From NCBI GenBank assembly GCA_020632875.1, contig JACKET010000005.1:186001-250000 (forward strand): 64,000 nucleotides of DNA. The letters are read 5' to 3'. The first letter of the stretch is position 1; every line of letters starts with the position of its first letter. Source of the DNA: Alphaproteobacteria bacterium (lineage in GTDB: Bacteria > Myxococcota_A > UBA796 > GCA-2862545). A program made the translations under genes and the position numbers. A model generated the notes under the pieces. That model ran no database searches, had not been told where the DNA came from, and saw only the letters and a list, made by a program, of their open reading frames with translations. Shown here one piece after another: positions 17,872 to 26,453 of the stretch.

Positions 17872-20363
17872 CGGCGCCTCGCCATCAGGACCGCCAGGCC
17901 CACGAGGACCCCGGACCCGCCGGGCGCCCCGCCGGCGCACCCGCAGACGAAGCCGCTGTGCACGACGCGCTCGCCCTCGGCGTCTGCCGTGTCGGTGTCG
18001 CTGTCTGCATCGGAGTCGGTATCTGCGTCGCTGTCGGTGTCTGCATCGGAGTCGGTGTCTGCATCGGAGTCGGAATCCGAGTCCGTATCCGAATCGGAGT
18101 CGGTGTCCGAATCGGAGTCGGTGTCCGTGTCCGTGTCCGTGTCCGTGTCCGTGTCGGCGTCGGTGTCGGAGTCGGTGTCCGCGTCTGCGTCTGAGTCGGT
18201 GTCCGCGTCGGAGTCTGCATCGGTGTCGGCGTCGGTGTCGGTGTCGGCGTCGCCGCCCTCGTCGACGAAGCCGTCACAGTCGTCGTCGATGGTGTTCCCC
18301 AGGATCTCCACCACGCCTGGGTTGATGGCCGGGTCGCCGTCGTTGCAGTCGGTATCGTCGAGCACGGCACCCGGATGGGGGCAGCCGGTGGTCTGGAAGA
18401 ACGGCGACCCGTATCCGTCGCCGTCGTCGTCGAGGTGGAGCGTGACGGGATTCGTGCACGCCTCGCACACGTAGGGCCGGGCGATTCCGCAGTCGTAGTC
18501 GTGCCAGCGCCCGTCGTAGAGGGAAGGCGCCGCGCACCTCCCCGCCGTCCCGGCGGGCGTGAGCTGCCAGGGCGCGTACGTGACGGGATCGCCTCCCGGT
18601 GTCTCGAAGACCCCGTCGCCATCGAAGTCCTCGGCGCCGACCCACGGGTCGTCCTCCGTGCCGAACACGTCGGGATCGGCCTGCAGGCTGCGCATCACCT
18701 GCCACACGAACGTGTTCTCGGCGGTGTCGTCGATCACCGCGAGCTGAGCGCCCACGTTCGTGCAGTCCGTCACGGCGTCGTTCCAGTCGAGGAGCTCGTC
18801 ACAGAAGTGGTAGACCGACCCATTCCAAGGGATGGTCCGGCAGAACGTGCAGACGCCGTCCTCGTCGATCCGGCCGTCGCAGTCCTGGTCCTTCCCGTCG
18901 CAGATCTCCACGGCCAGTGGATGGTACGAGGAATCGGAGTCGTCGCAGTCGATGCCGGCGGCCCACCCATCACCGTCGACGTCGATCGGAAGGACGGGCA
19001 CGGGCCCGCCGTCGTAGTACGCCCCGATGTCGCCGTAGCTCTGGTCGGGATCCAGCGGGATCGCGACCCGATCGTTCAGCGGGCTGAACAGCGCCAGTGC
19101 GAAGGAGCTCGTGCAGTCGCCCTCGGTGTAGGCCAGGAAATCCGGGTCGAAGGACGTGCCGGGCAGATTGTCGAAGGTGCCGCCGCCAGTGACCGTCACG
19201 AGGCCCGGGGACCAGTTGGAGTCGTCGAAGTCGACGGAGGCCGGTGGAGCGACGTGCACCGCCGTGGTGCCGTTCTTGAGCCCGATGGCGACGAGGAGGC
19301 CCGTGATGCCGTTGGCCCCCTCGGCGTGCACGACCGCGCCCTGCGAGCCGTCGTTGTCGACCAGCGTGCTGCGCTCGAGCAGCACGTTCGAGGCGTCGAC
19401 GTGGAGCCCGCCGCCTGACGTCAGCCCGGAGTTGGACTGGAGGACCGACCCGGTGACGAGGCCGTCCGCGACGCCCGCGATGTGCGCTCCACCGCCGAGA
19501 TCGGCGGAGTTCTCGCAGAGGTGGCTCGCGGAGAGCGAGAACACGTCGCGAGCCTGGGCGTGGATCGCACCACCCGTGGTGGTGGCGGTGTTCCGTCGTG
19601 CCCACGAGCGAGCGACCAGGAGATCCCCCGTGCCGCTGCCGTGGATCGCGCCTCCGCTCCCGACCGCCCCGTTGTCGGCGAAGCCGCAGTCGGAGACATC
19701 GAGCCCCGCCGAGCCCACGTCTTCGATCGCACCGCCGTTGTCGCCCGCGAGGTTGAAGCGGAACCACGACTCCTGCACGTCGCCGGTCGACCCGGACGCG
19801 TGGATGGCGCCCCCGTCGACGCCGGCTTCGTTCCCGATGAACCGGGACCGCATCACGCTCCATTCGGCGTTCACGATCGAGAGCGCGCCCCCGTCGTCGC
19901 CCGCATGGCACAGCTCGAAGTACGAGTCGCTGACATGGAGCGCCGCGCCGCCACCCACCTTGATGCACCCTCCATCCTTGGTGAGGGACTGCTTGTCGCC
20001 GAACCACGAGCGCTCGACCACGGCCGAGGCGCCGGAAGCGATCTTCAGGATCGCCCCGTCGAGATCGGCGCTCGCCGAGCCCCCGGCGACGAGCCCGACG
20101 AGCTCGGCCTGAGCGCCCAGCTCGACCACGAGCTCACGGCCCGCGGTGCTTCTCTGCATCCGGAGACCCTCGACCCGGATGGCGGCTGTTTGCAGCGTGA
20201 TCTGTCCGGCGTAGCGGGTCGCTTCGGGCCCGTACTCCCCGAGGATGGTCACGGGGGTGCTGACGACGGCATTGCCGTTGTGGAGCCCCGGGCAGAGCAG
20301 GAGGCGGTCGCCCGTGGATGCCGATGCGAGCGCGCTCTGGAGGGTGGTGTGCTGCGCTGTCAC
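17868..20363 (-). CDS. Beta-helix / MopE / C-type-lectin surface protein with MYXO-CTERM-like tail
   Basis: About 830 aa in this frame. Residues 15-440 are a Gly-rich right-handed beta-helix (repeats such as DDGGALSIVNAEWSVMRSRF, each with a Gly-Gly-Ala turn). A MopE-like motif (DCDDSDSSYHPLAVE) follows at about 460-500. A C-type-lectin-like domain lies at about 505-635 (VYHFCDELLDWNDAVTDC to DCGIARPYVCE, with Cys at both ends). A second MopE motif follows, then a pure D-T/S/A-D linker (about 700-790, 17985-18256). The end is CGCAGG..., a hydrophobic stretch and ARRR, a MYXO-CTERM-like sorting tail. It is inferred to be a surface adhesin. The true start is in another frame (see 20360-20413). 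Downstream it overlaps the gene ending at 16855. Confidence 0.85.
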   Translation of the reverse strand: MTAQHTTLQSALASASTGDRLLLCPGLHNGNAVVSTPVTILGEYGPEATRYAGQITLQTAAIRVEGLRMQRSTAGRELVVELGAQAELVGLVAGGSASADLDGAILKIASGASAVVERSWFGDKQSLTKDGGCIKVGGGAALHVSDSYFELCHAGDDGGALSIVNAEWSVMRSRFIGNEAGVDGGAIHASGSTGDVQESWFRFNLAGDNGGAIEDVGSAGLDVSDCGFADNGAVGSGGAIHGSGTGDLLVARSWARRNTATTTGGAIHAQARDVFSLSASHLCENSADLGGGAHIAGVADGLVTGSVLQSNSGLTSGGGLHVDASNVLLERSTLVDNDGSQGAVVHAEGANGITGLLVAIGLKNGTTAVHVAPPASVDFDDSNWSPGLVTVTGGGTFDNLPGTSFDPDFLAYTEGDCTSSFALALFSPLNDRVAIPLDPDQSYGDIGAYYDGGPVPVLPIDVDGDGWAAGIDCDDSDSSYHPLAVEICDGKDQDCDGRIDEDGVCTFCRTIPWNGSVYHFCDELLDWNDAVTDCTNVGAQLAVIDDTAENTFVWQVMRSLQADPDVFGTEDDPWVGAEDFDGDGVFETPGGDPVTYAPWQLTPAGTAGRCAAPSLYDGRWHDYDCGIARPYVCEACTNPVTLHLDDDGDGYGSPFFQTTGCPHPGAVLDDTDCNDGDPAINPGVVEILGNTIDDDCDGFVDEGGDADTDTDADTDADSDADTDSDADADTDSDTDADTDTDTDTDTDTDSDSDTDSDSDTDSDSDSDADTDSDADTDSDADTDSDADSDTDTADAEGERVVHSGFVCGCAGGAPGGSGVLVGLAVLMARRR

Positions 20364-20413
20364 GGACAGACGGTGAGGTCTGCGGAGTGCGCGAGCGCGA
20401 TGGCGAGGAGCAT
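20360..20413 (-). other. Out-of-frame signal peptide leader of the preceding lectin/beta-helix gene
   Basis: From the ATG at 20413 this 17-codon frame reads MLLAIALAHSADLTVCP and stops at 20360-20362. It is a clean export signal, which the long frame lacks. The long frame starts at the same spot with no signal (VTAQHTTLQSAL). A one-base shift near 20360 would join them into a normal secreted protein. It could be a real mutation, a programmed shift or an assembly error. The position is too exact for chance to be the favoured explanation. Confidence 0.6.
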
Positions 20414-20533
20414 GGAGCCGTCCGACGCGTCGAGGATAGGCCAACTCCCGCGCATCCGCCACCCGCGGGCGACGGGCCCTCGTGGGTTGCATGCCGGGCC
20501 CCGGCTCCCTACTCGGAGTCGCGTGGAGGCAGC

Positions 20534-20905
20534 GTGGAGAGCGTGTCGTTGAAGGCCCGGGAAGGGGGCACGGGCCAGGGGGAGGCCGACGTCGTGCGGT
20601 TCTCGAACGGTCAGCGGCTGTCGAAGGCCGTGCCGATCGCCATCGGGGGCTTCGTGCTCGGGGCCGCGTCCATCGTCATCCCTGGCGTCCACCTGATCAG
20701 CACGTGGGCCATCCCGCTGCTGTCGCTGGGCATCGCCTGGTACTTCTTCGGCAAGCGCGGGTCGGTCCGCAGGGTCACGGGCACCTGCCCGGCCTGCGGC
20801 GAGGCCATGGACGCCGAGGGCGGCGACTGGGAGGACCCGATGTACGTCCGCTGCGACAAGTGCGAGAAGCCCATCCAGGTGCTGCTCGCGTCGCCGATGC
20901 CCTGA
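20534..20905 (+). CDS. Small membrane protein with C-terminal zinc ribbon
   Basis: The GTG 20534 follows GGAGG at 20525-20529 and gives 123 aa. A second GTG at 20543 is an alternative start. A hydrophobic hairpin occupies about residues 33-70 (AVPIAIGGFVLGAASIVIPG ... LLSLGIAWYFFG). It is followed by a Zn-ribbon with two CxxC pairs (CPACGEAMDAEG ... CDKCEKP). Such two-helix plus ribbon proteins are common membrane proteins of unknown role. It is divergent from the surface protein gene by about 120 bp and convergent with the lamin-tail lipoprotein gene, whose stop lies 4 bp away. Confidence 0.75.
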   Translation: MESVSLKAREGGTGQGEADVVRFSNGQRLSKAVPIAIGGFVLGAASIVIPGVHLISTWAIPLLSLGIAWYFFGKRGSVRRVTGTCPACGEAMDAEGGDWEDPMYVRCDKCEKPIQVLLASPMP

Positions 20906-20909
20906 CCCG

Positions 20910-22214
20910 TCAGAGCGGCTCGATGGTCAGCGCGTACGTGCCGCACGCCGAGCTGTAGCCCCCGACCGCCACCAGCAGGGTCTGTCCCGCCGTGACGTCG
21001 TACGTGACGAGCGACTGGGTCCCGATCGCGTCGTCGTTGCACGTGAGCTCGGCCCCTGCGCAGGTGCGGACGGAGAGCACCGTGTCGAACGTCGAGCCCT
21101 CGGTGGAGAAGCGGTAGGTGCCGGTGGAGGGCGGCGTCCACTCGACGGCCCGGTCGACGCCGTTCAGGCCGCAGCCGAACACGAGATCGTCGGACTCGCC
21201 GCACAGATCGCCCGTCAGCACGAGCCCCGTTCCGGTGACGGTTCCCGTCGAGCCCGCGCAGGTCGAGCCGAACGCGGAGCCATCCGCCAGCGTGCCCGGG
21301 CTGTAGGGGTCGGACGAGAGGGACGTGTGCGCGACCCAGGCCGTGCCCGCGGTGCCCTGGGGGCTGACGGTCAGCGACACGTCGAGCCCGCCCTCCGCGC
21401 CGTACGTGACGCTGTCGAGCACCTGCCCGTCGGCGTCGAGCAGGGTGATGGTGTCGCCGCCGTTGTTCAGGCCGAGCAGGCCCGTGCTGCTGGTCTGGAA
21501 CAGCGCGCCCGGTGCGGTGCAGAGCGCGCTGCCGCCGCCGTAGACGACGACCACCTGGCCCGCGGGCACCACCGTCCCGGACGGGAACACGTGCCGCGTG
21601 CCCGTGAGGTCCTCCAGCGTGGCGCCCGAGAGGTCGGCGCTGTCGGGACCGAGGTTCAGGATCTCGAGGAACTCGTCGTCCCCGCTGTCGACCAGGCCGT
21701 CGCAGTTGGCGTCGCCGAGCGCGGGGTCGGGGTCGGCGTGGACCTCGTGGAACACGACGGTGAAGAAGCCGAGGCCCGTGTCGACGTCGGCGTCGGTGTC
21801 CGCGTCGGCATCGGTGTCTGCGTCGGCATCGGTGTCTGCGTCGGCATCGGTGTCCGCGTCTGCGTCGGTGTCCGCATCGGCATCGGCGTCTGCGTCGGAG
21901 TCCGCATCGGCGTCCGCATCGGAGTCTGCGTCTGCGTCGGAGTCGGCGTCTGCATCGGAGTCGGCGTCCGCATCGGAGTCGGCGTCTGCATCGGAGTCGG
22001 CGTCTGCATCGGAGTCGGCGTCTGCATCGGAGTCGGCGTCCGCATCGGAGTCGGCGTCTGCATCCGCGTCGGCATCGGAGTCCGCATCCGCATCCGAGTC
22101 GGCGTCGGAGTCCGTGTCGGCGTCGGCATCCGTGTCGGTGTCGGTGTCACCGGGGACGACGGGCTTCTCGATGGTCGTGAGGCAACCGGCCAGCATCAGG
22201 ATCAGAACGGACAT
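20910..22214 (-). CDS. Lipoprotein with D(S/T/A)D linker, lamin-tail domain and PPC-like domain
   Basis: 434 aa from an ATG at 22214. The signal MSVLILMLAGC holds the lipobox LAGC. Residues about 22-145 (21779-22147) are almost only Asp alternating with Thr, Ser or Ala. Next is a lamin-tail-type domain (about 150-285: FHEVHADPDP, EFLEILNLG), then a C-terminal beta domain (about 310-434) with TYRFSTEGSTFDTVLSVRT and TLLVAVGGYSSACGTYALTI, typical of bacterial pre-peptidase C-terminal domains. The likely form is a lipid-anchored surface protein whose functional heads are held away from the membrane by the acidic linker. No enzyme domain is seen. Its gene tail is 4 bp from the Zn-ribbon gene stop. 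Confidence 0.85.
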   Translation of the reverse strand: MSVLILMLAGCLTTIEKPVVPGDTDTDTDADADTDSDADSDADADSDADADADADSDADADSDADADSDADADSDADADSDADADSDADADSDADADSDADADADSDADADADADTDADADTDADADTDADADTDADADTDADVDTGLGFFTVVFHEVHADPDPALGDANCDGLVDSGDDEFLEILNLGPDSADLSGATLEDLTGTRHVFPSGTVVPAGQVVVVYGGGSALCTAPGALFQTSSTGLLGLNNGGDTITLLDADGQVLDSVTYGAEGGLDVSLTVSPQGTAGTAWVAHTSLSSDPYSPGTLADGSAFGSTCAGSTGTVTGTGLVLTGDLCGESDDLVFGCGLNGVDRAVEWTPPSTGTYRFSTEGSTFDTVLSVRTCAGAELTCNDDAIGTQSLVTYDVTAGQTLLVAVGGYSSACGTYALTIEPL

Positions 22215-22298
22215 TCGCTTTCCCCATCGAAACGGTATCCGCCTGCCATGGGACCCGCTGGAACTGAAACACGCCGCAACAAACCCGCACGCCCGGGC

Positions 22299-23036
22299 TC
22301 ACACGTACTTGCTCGCCTCGCGACGCGAGAGCCCGGAGAGCTCGTGCCCGTGGGCCTCCAGGAAGGCCCGGATCGCGTCGGGGTCGCGCCGGCTGTGGTC
22401 CCGGAGCGACCACCCGATGGCCTTCCGGATCCAGAAGCTCTTCTCGTGGGCGCACCGGCGGCAGAAGTCGAAGTGCTGCTCGAGGTCGGCGTCGCCCTTG
22501 TGCTTGAGCTGCGCGAGCAGGGCCGTGCGGCGGATCCACTCGTCCTCGTCGGTGATCCAGCGCTCCATGACCGGCCGCATCGCCTCGCGGTGCTTCGCCA
22601 CGATGGCGCCCGCGAGGTTCACCGCGATGTCGTCGACGAGGTCCCACCACGCGCCCTCCCGGACGAGCTGCTCGACGAGCGGCACCGCGTCGGGATCCAA
22701 GAAATCACTCGACCGGGAGCCTTCAGCGGCTTGAAGCCGCTGACTCCTCCCTGTGCGGCCCATTCGCTTGAAGCCCTTCGCGAACTCGATGGCGGCGTAC
22801 TGCATCTCGCGCTCGGGCCCGGCCCACAGCGCGCGGACGCCCGCCTCCCACTCGTCGCGATCGGCGGGGACGAAGCGCTTCTTCATCGCGCTCCAGATGG
22901 GCTTCTGGGCCGGACGGGACGCGCCGTACATCGGCTGCTCGGTCTTGAGGTACGCGCGCATGTACGCGGACTTCTCCGCGTCGGCGTGGGCTTCGAGCTG
23001 CCCGCGCACCCAGGCGACGAGCTCGGCGGCATCCAT
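22299..23036 (-). CDS. DNA alkylation repair (AlkD-like) protein with an inserted repeat peptide
   Basis: 245 aa, all-helical. The motif set fits the AlkD HEAT-repeat DNA glycosylase family: an N-terminal YMRAYLKTEQPMYG region and, further on, REGAWWDLVDDIAVNLAG and EKSFWIRKAIGWSLRDHSRR, whose Trp/Asp/Arg residues line the alkylated-base site. Such proteins excise N3/N7-alkylpurines. About 21 residues (about 91-112) are coded by a palindrome-containing repeat (22697-22765) and read MGRTGRSQRLQAAEGSRSSD. They lie between helices and look inserted in frame. The start ATG 23036 follows a GGGGGA site. The kinase gene upstream is 26 bp away in the same direction. Confidence 0.85.
   Translation of the reverse strand: MDAAELVAWVRGQLEAHADAEKSAYMRAYLKTEQPMYGASRPAQKPIWSAMKKRFVPADRDEWEAGVRALWAGPEREMQYAAIEFAKGFKRMGRTGRSQRLQAAEGSRSSDFLDPDAVPLVEQLVREGAWWDLVDDIAVNLAGAIVAKHREAMRPVMERWITDEDEWIRRTALLAQLKHKGDADLEQHFDFCRRCAHEKSFWIRKAIGWSLRDHSRRDPDAIRAFLEAHGHELSGLSRREASKYV
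22725..22741. repeat. Near-perfect palindrome inside the AlkD-like gene
   Basis: AGCGGCTT and AAGCCGCT flank one central base, giving a 17-bp palindrome that extends by two further pairs on each side (22723-22743). The bases around it add about 21 in-frame codons to the AlkD-like gene. It behaves like a protein-coding palindromic repeat element. Only one copy is in this window, so the dispersed nature is inferred. Confidence 0.65.
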
Positions 23037-23062
23037 GGAATCCCCCGTGGTGACGGGAGATT

Positions 23063-24040
23063 CTACTGTCGCTTCGGCGGAGGCAGGACCCCGAAGAGGC
23101 TCTGGAACCAGGTGGACAGCGTCCATGGCGGCTCGCTGCGGGTCCCCGCCCGCGCGGGATCGTCGAGCTCGGCCATCCAGCGCGACGCGAGCCGGCCCTC
23201 GGCTTGCGCGAGCGTGTCGGCGGCCTGCGCGAGCGCCGCGGCCAGCTCGCGGGCCGTCGGGTAGCGCGCCGTGACGTCGGCCTGCGTGGCGCGCTCGAGC
23301 ACCGCCGCGATCTCCGGCGCGACCCGCGCGCCCTCCCAGTCCCCGGCGGGACGCTCCCCGGTGAGCGCCGTCCACAGCGTGGCCGCCACGGCGTACAGAT
23401 CGGACTCGGGACCCACCTCGTGCGCGTCGCGTGCCTGCTCGGGTGCGCGGTAGCCCGGTGTGCCCATCGTCTCGCCGGGACGGGTGAGGGCCGGGGCCGT
23501 GCCCTCGGGGTGCCGCGCGATGCCGAAGTCCGCGAGGCGCGCCATCCCGTCCTGACCGAGGAGGACGTTCTGCGGCTTCACGTCGCGGTGGACGAGCCCG
23601 AGGGCGTGCACCGCACTCAGCGCGCTCGTGACCTCGAACGCCATCCGGAGCGCCGCACCCGGGTCCATCGGGCCGTGCAACCGGAGGTGCTGCCACAGCG
23701 AGCCGCCTTCGGCGTAGTCCATCGCGAACCAGTACCAGGCGCCCTCGCGGCCCGCGGCGTGCACCTGCACCACGTGCGGATGCCGGATGCGCGACATCGC
23801 GCGGGCCTCGGCGAGGAAGCGGGTGCCCGACTCGAGCCGCGCGCCGCGGGGCGCCTGCATGATCTTGATCGCGCACTCGGTGTCGGACTGCGTGTCGAGC
23901 GCGCGGAACACCTCGGCCGCGCCGCCAGCCCCGATGCGACCCTGGAGGTGGAAGCGACCGTCGCCCACCACAGCGGGGCGGGGGTCGAACGGGTCGTCGG
24001 CGTCCAGGTCCATGGGGTCAACGTACGCGCCGCCCCGCAT
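23063..24040 (-). CDS. Hanks-type serine/threonine protein kinase
   Basis: 325 aa. The kinase domain (about residues 30-280) has GAGGAAEVFRA, the Lys of CAIKIMQ, Glu of AEARAM, HRDVKPQNVLL, DFGIARH and TPGYRAPEQ. The last 45 residues hold a helical stretch and a weakly hydrophobic end (WFQSLFGVLPPPK) without a clear membrane segment. There is no extracellular sensor, so it is probably cytoplasmic. Two starts are possible, ATG 24040 and ATG 24013. The DUF5939 kinase is a distant relative, not a duplicate. The AlkD-like gene follows after 26 bp. Confidence 0.92.
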   Translation of the reverse strand: MRGGAYVDPMDLDADDPFDPRPAVVGDGRFHLQGRIGAGGAAEVFRALDTQSDTECAIKIMQAPRGARLESGTRFLAEARAMSRIRHPHVVQVHAAGREGAWYWFAMDYAEGGSLWQHLRLHGPMDPGAALRMAFEVTSALSAVHALGLVHRDVKPQNVLLGQDGMARLADFGIARHPEGTAPALTRPGETMGTPGYRAPEQARDAHEVGPESDLYAVAATLWTALTGERPAGDWEGARVAPEIAAVLERATQADVTARYPTARELAAALAQAADTLAQAEGRLASRWMAELDDPARAGTRSEPPWTLSTWFQSLFGVLPPPKRQ

Positions 24041-24083
24041 CCCCGTGATGACACAGAGATTTCCCTGCAGTGTCCCGCGGATG

Positions 24084-26453
24084 TCAGAGGCAGGCGGTGG
24101 AATCGCAGGAGAAGGTCGCGGCGTTCCCGTAGTCGTAGGCGTTCCCGGAGGTCGCGGTCCACACGTCCTCGGGGTTGTTGGTGGCCAACGCTCCGCCCCA
24201 GTTCACCTGCACGCTGTCCAGCAGACCGGCCGCCACGTAGGCGCCGCCGCCGTTCCCCGCACCGCTCGCGGCGTTGTTGAGCGTCACGGCGCCGCCGGTG
24301 ACCGTCACGAAGCCGTCGACGAAGAGCCCGCCGCCTGCGGTGCTCGCGGTGTTGAGCGTGACGAGCGGCTGGTCGAGGGTGCCGAGGATCGACGGCCCGA
24401 TCAGCGAGGACGAGATGTACGCGCCCCCGCCGTTCTCCGCCGTGTTCGTCGAGATCACACCGCCGGTCACGGCGAAGGGCGTGGTCGCGTGCAGCCCGCC
24501 GCCCTGGGCCCCGCCGTTGTTCAGCAGCAGCTCGACGCCCGTGAGCGTGCTGCCGTTCACGAGCCAGGCGCCGCCTCCGCCGGTCGTCGCGACGTTCAGC
24601 GTGCTCACGCCGCCGTCGAGGGCGGTGGCATCGAGGTACAGCCCGGCGCCCTCCGGCGCGGTGTTGCTGGTGGCGTTGGTCTGCGTGACCGCCGTGATGG
24701 TCGCGCTCACGGCGTACAGCCCGCCCCCCGCGACGTCCGCGGCATTCGCGAGCAGCGAGACGCGCGAGAGGTCGAGCGTGCCGGTCGCGAACAGGCCGGC
24801 GCCCCGATCCGCGCTGTTCAGCGTGATCGTGAGGGCCGAGAGACCGCTCTGGCCCTCGGCGTACGCGCCGCCACCGTCGCCCGTGAGGCTCGCGTTGGCG
24901 GAGATCGCGCCGCCGGCCACCTCGGCGTCGGCCATCGCCACCCCGGCACCCGCAATCACGGCGGTGTTGGCGGTGATCGCCGAGGTACCGGACATCGTCA
25001 GCACGCCGTCGGAGACCCACGCGCCGCCGCCGGCATTCGACGCGGCGTTCAGCGTGACGGTCGTGTCGTCGAGCTCGACGTCGGCGCTCGATGCGAACAG
25101 CCCGGCGCCGAGCGGCGAGGTGTTCCCGGAGATCTCGGACGCCGTGATCGACGCGACCGACCCGACCGCGACGCCGCCTCCGCCGACCTGAGCATTGTTC
25201 AGGGCGATGGTGCAGCCCTCGATGGCGGAGTCGGCCGCGTAGACCCCGCCGCCGCTCACCGTCGCGACGTTGGCCGACAGCGAGCCCGTGCCGGTGCAGG
25301 TGAGGCGCGTCTGGTCGAGCCAGATGCCGGCCCCGTCGTCGGCCGTGTTCGCGTCGACGTTGCTGTCGTTCAGCACGATCGGGCCCGCGCTGTAGATGCC
25401 GCCGCCCGCGATCTGCGCGCCCGAGAGGCTGACGTTCGTGTTGGTGAGCGTGGCGCCGGACTGCCCGACGAGCACGGCGCCGCCGTACTCCGCGGCGCAC
25501 AGGGTGACCGCCGCGTCGACCAGCGTGAGCCCGTCGGCGTCCCACGCGTGGATGCAGCCGCCGTTGCTGGCGTTCGACGGGCCGCCGCTCGAGCCGGAGC
25601 CGAGCGAGAAGCGCATCCCGCTGAGCGTCACGTCGCCCCCCTCGATCACGACGACGCTCGAGCCGCCGATCGACACGTTCGTCATGTCGCGCCCGTACAC
25701 GCCGTGGATCGTGAGGTCGTGCTCGATGGTCAGCATCTCGAGGTACTGGCCGGTGCACACGTCGATCCTCGAGCCCGGGCTCGAGTCGTCGATGGCGCCC
25801 TGGATCGTCGTGAAGTTGGTGGTCTGGTCGAGCGTGACGAGCCCGAATTCGACCACCGGCCCGGCGCAGTCGTTGTCGACCCCGTCGCAGATCTCCGTCG
25901 CGCCCGGGTAGACGCGCGGGTTCGTGTCGTCGCAGTCGTCCGGCGTGAACGAGCCGTCTCCGTCGTCGTCCACGCCCACGGGCGGGTCGGTGTCGGTGTC
26001 GGCATCGCTGTCGGCGTCGGTGTCCGAGTCGGTGTCGGTGTCGGAATCCGTGTCGGAGTCGGCATCCGTGTCGGCGTCGGTGTCCGCATCGGAGTCGGTA
26101 TCGGTATCGGTGTCCGAGTCGGTGTCGGAGTCCGCATCCGCGTCGGTGTCGGCGTCGCCGCCCGTGTCGGTCGCCCCGGTGTCGCCGGTGTCCGGGGGGA
26201 GGGAGGTGTCGGGGACGCCCGTGTCGCCGATGGTGTCGGTGTCCGTGTCCGCATCGGTGTCGGAGTCCGTGTCGGCATCCGCGTCGGTGTCGGCGTCGGA
26301 GTCGGTGTCGGCGTCGGAGTCCGTATCGGCGTCGCTGTCCGAGTCGGTATCGGTGTCGGAGTCGACGACCGGGTCGGTCTCGGTGCCGGTGTCCTTCCCC
26401 CCCTTGCAGGCGGTGAATGCGAGGGCGAGGACCAGCAGGGGAGAAGTGCGCAT
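24084..26453 (-). CDS. Lipoprotein with D(S/T/A)D linkers, MopE motif and beta-helix
   Basis: 789 aa. The signal MRTSPLLVLALAFTAC holds the lipobox FTAC. The Asp-rich linker comes in two blocks (26341-26230 and 26157-25985) divided by a Pro/Thr-rich joint. Then come a MopE-like motif (DDCDDTNPRVYPGATE, about 155-185) and a long parallel beta-helix (about 190-780) with short Gly-rich turns (VSGGGVYAADSAIEGC). It is closely alike in architecture to the lectin protein but lipid-anchored and without a lectin. It is inferred to be a surface-displayed adhesive or binding protein. It reads leftward, with the kinase gene 43 bp further on. Confidence 0.86.
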   Translation of the reverse strand: MRTSPLLVLALAFTACKGGKDTGTETDPVVDSDTDTDSDSDADTDSDADTDSDADTDADADTDSDTDADTDTDTIGDTGVPDTSLPPDTGDTGATDTGGDADTDADADSDTDSDTDTDTDSDADTDADTDADSDTDSDTDTDSDTDADSDADTDTDPPVGVDDDGDGSFTPDDCDDTNPRVYPGATEICDGVDNDCAGPVVEFGLVTLDQTTNFTTIQGAIDDSSPGSRIDVCTGQYLEMLTIEHDLTIHGVYGRDMTNVSIGGSSVVVIEGGDVTLSGMRFSLGSGSSGGPSNASNGGCIHAWDADGLTLVDAAVTLCAAEYGGAVLVGQSGATLTNTNVSLSGAQIAGGGIYSAGPIVLNDSNVDANTADDGAGIWLDQTRLTCTGTGSLSANVATVSGGGVYAADSAIEGCTIALNNAQVGGGGVAVGSVASITASEISGNTSPLGAGLFASSADVELDDTTVTLNAASNAGGGAWVSDGVLTMSGTSAITANTAVIAGAGVAMADAEVAGGAISANASLTGDGGGAYAEGQSGLSALTITLNSADRGAGLFATGTLDLSRVSLLANAADVAGGGLYAVSATITAVTQTNATSNTAPEGAGLYLDATALDGGVSTLNVATTGGGGAWLVNGSTLTGVELLLNNGGAQGGGLHATTPFAVTGGVISTNTAENGGGAYISSSLIGPSILGTLDQPLVTLNTASTAGGGLFVDGFVTVTGGAVTLNNAASGAGNGGGAYVAAGLLDSVQVNWGGALATNNPEDVWTATSGNAYDYGNAATFSCDSTACL

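Noticed and set aside
13933..18474. A plus-strand open frame of 1513 codons
   Set aside because: It lies opposite two well-supported genes (STAND regulator and exported protein) and has no domain of its own. Long antisense frames are common at 70% G+C.
21656..22150. Thr/Pro/Met-rich protein opposite or beside the D(S/T/A)D linker
   Set aside because: It is a frame shadow of the repeat DNA that codes for the Asp-rich linker of the lipoprotein.
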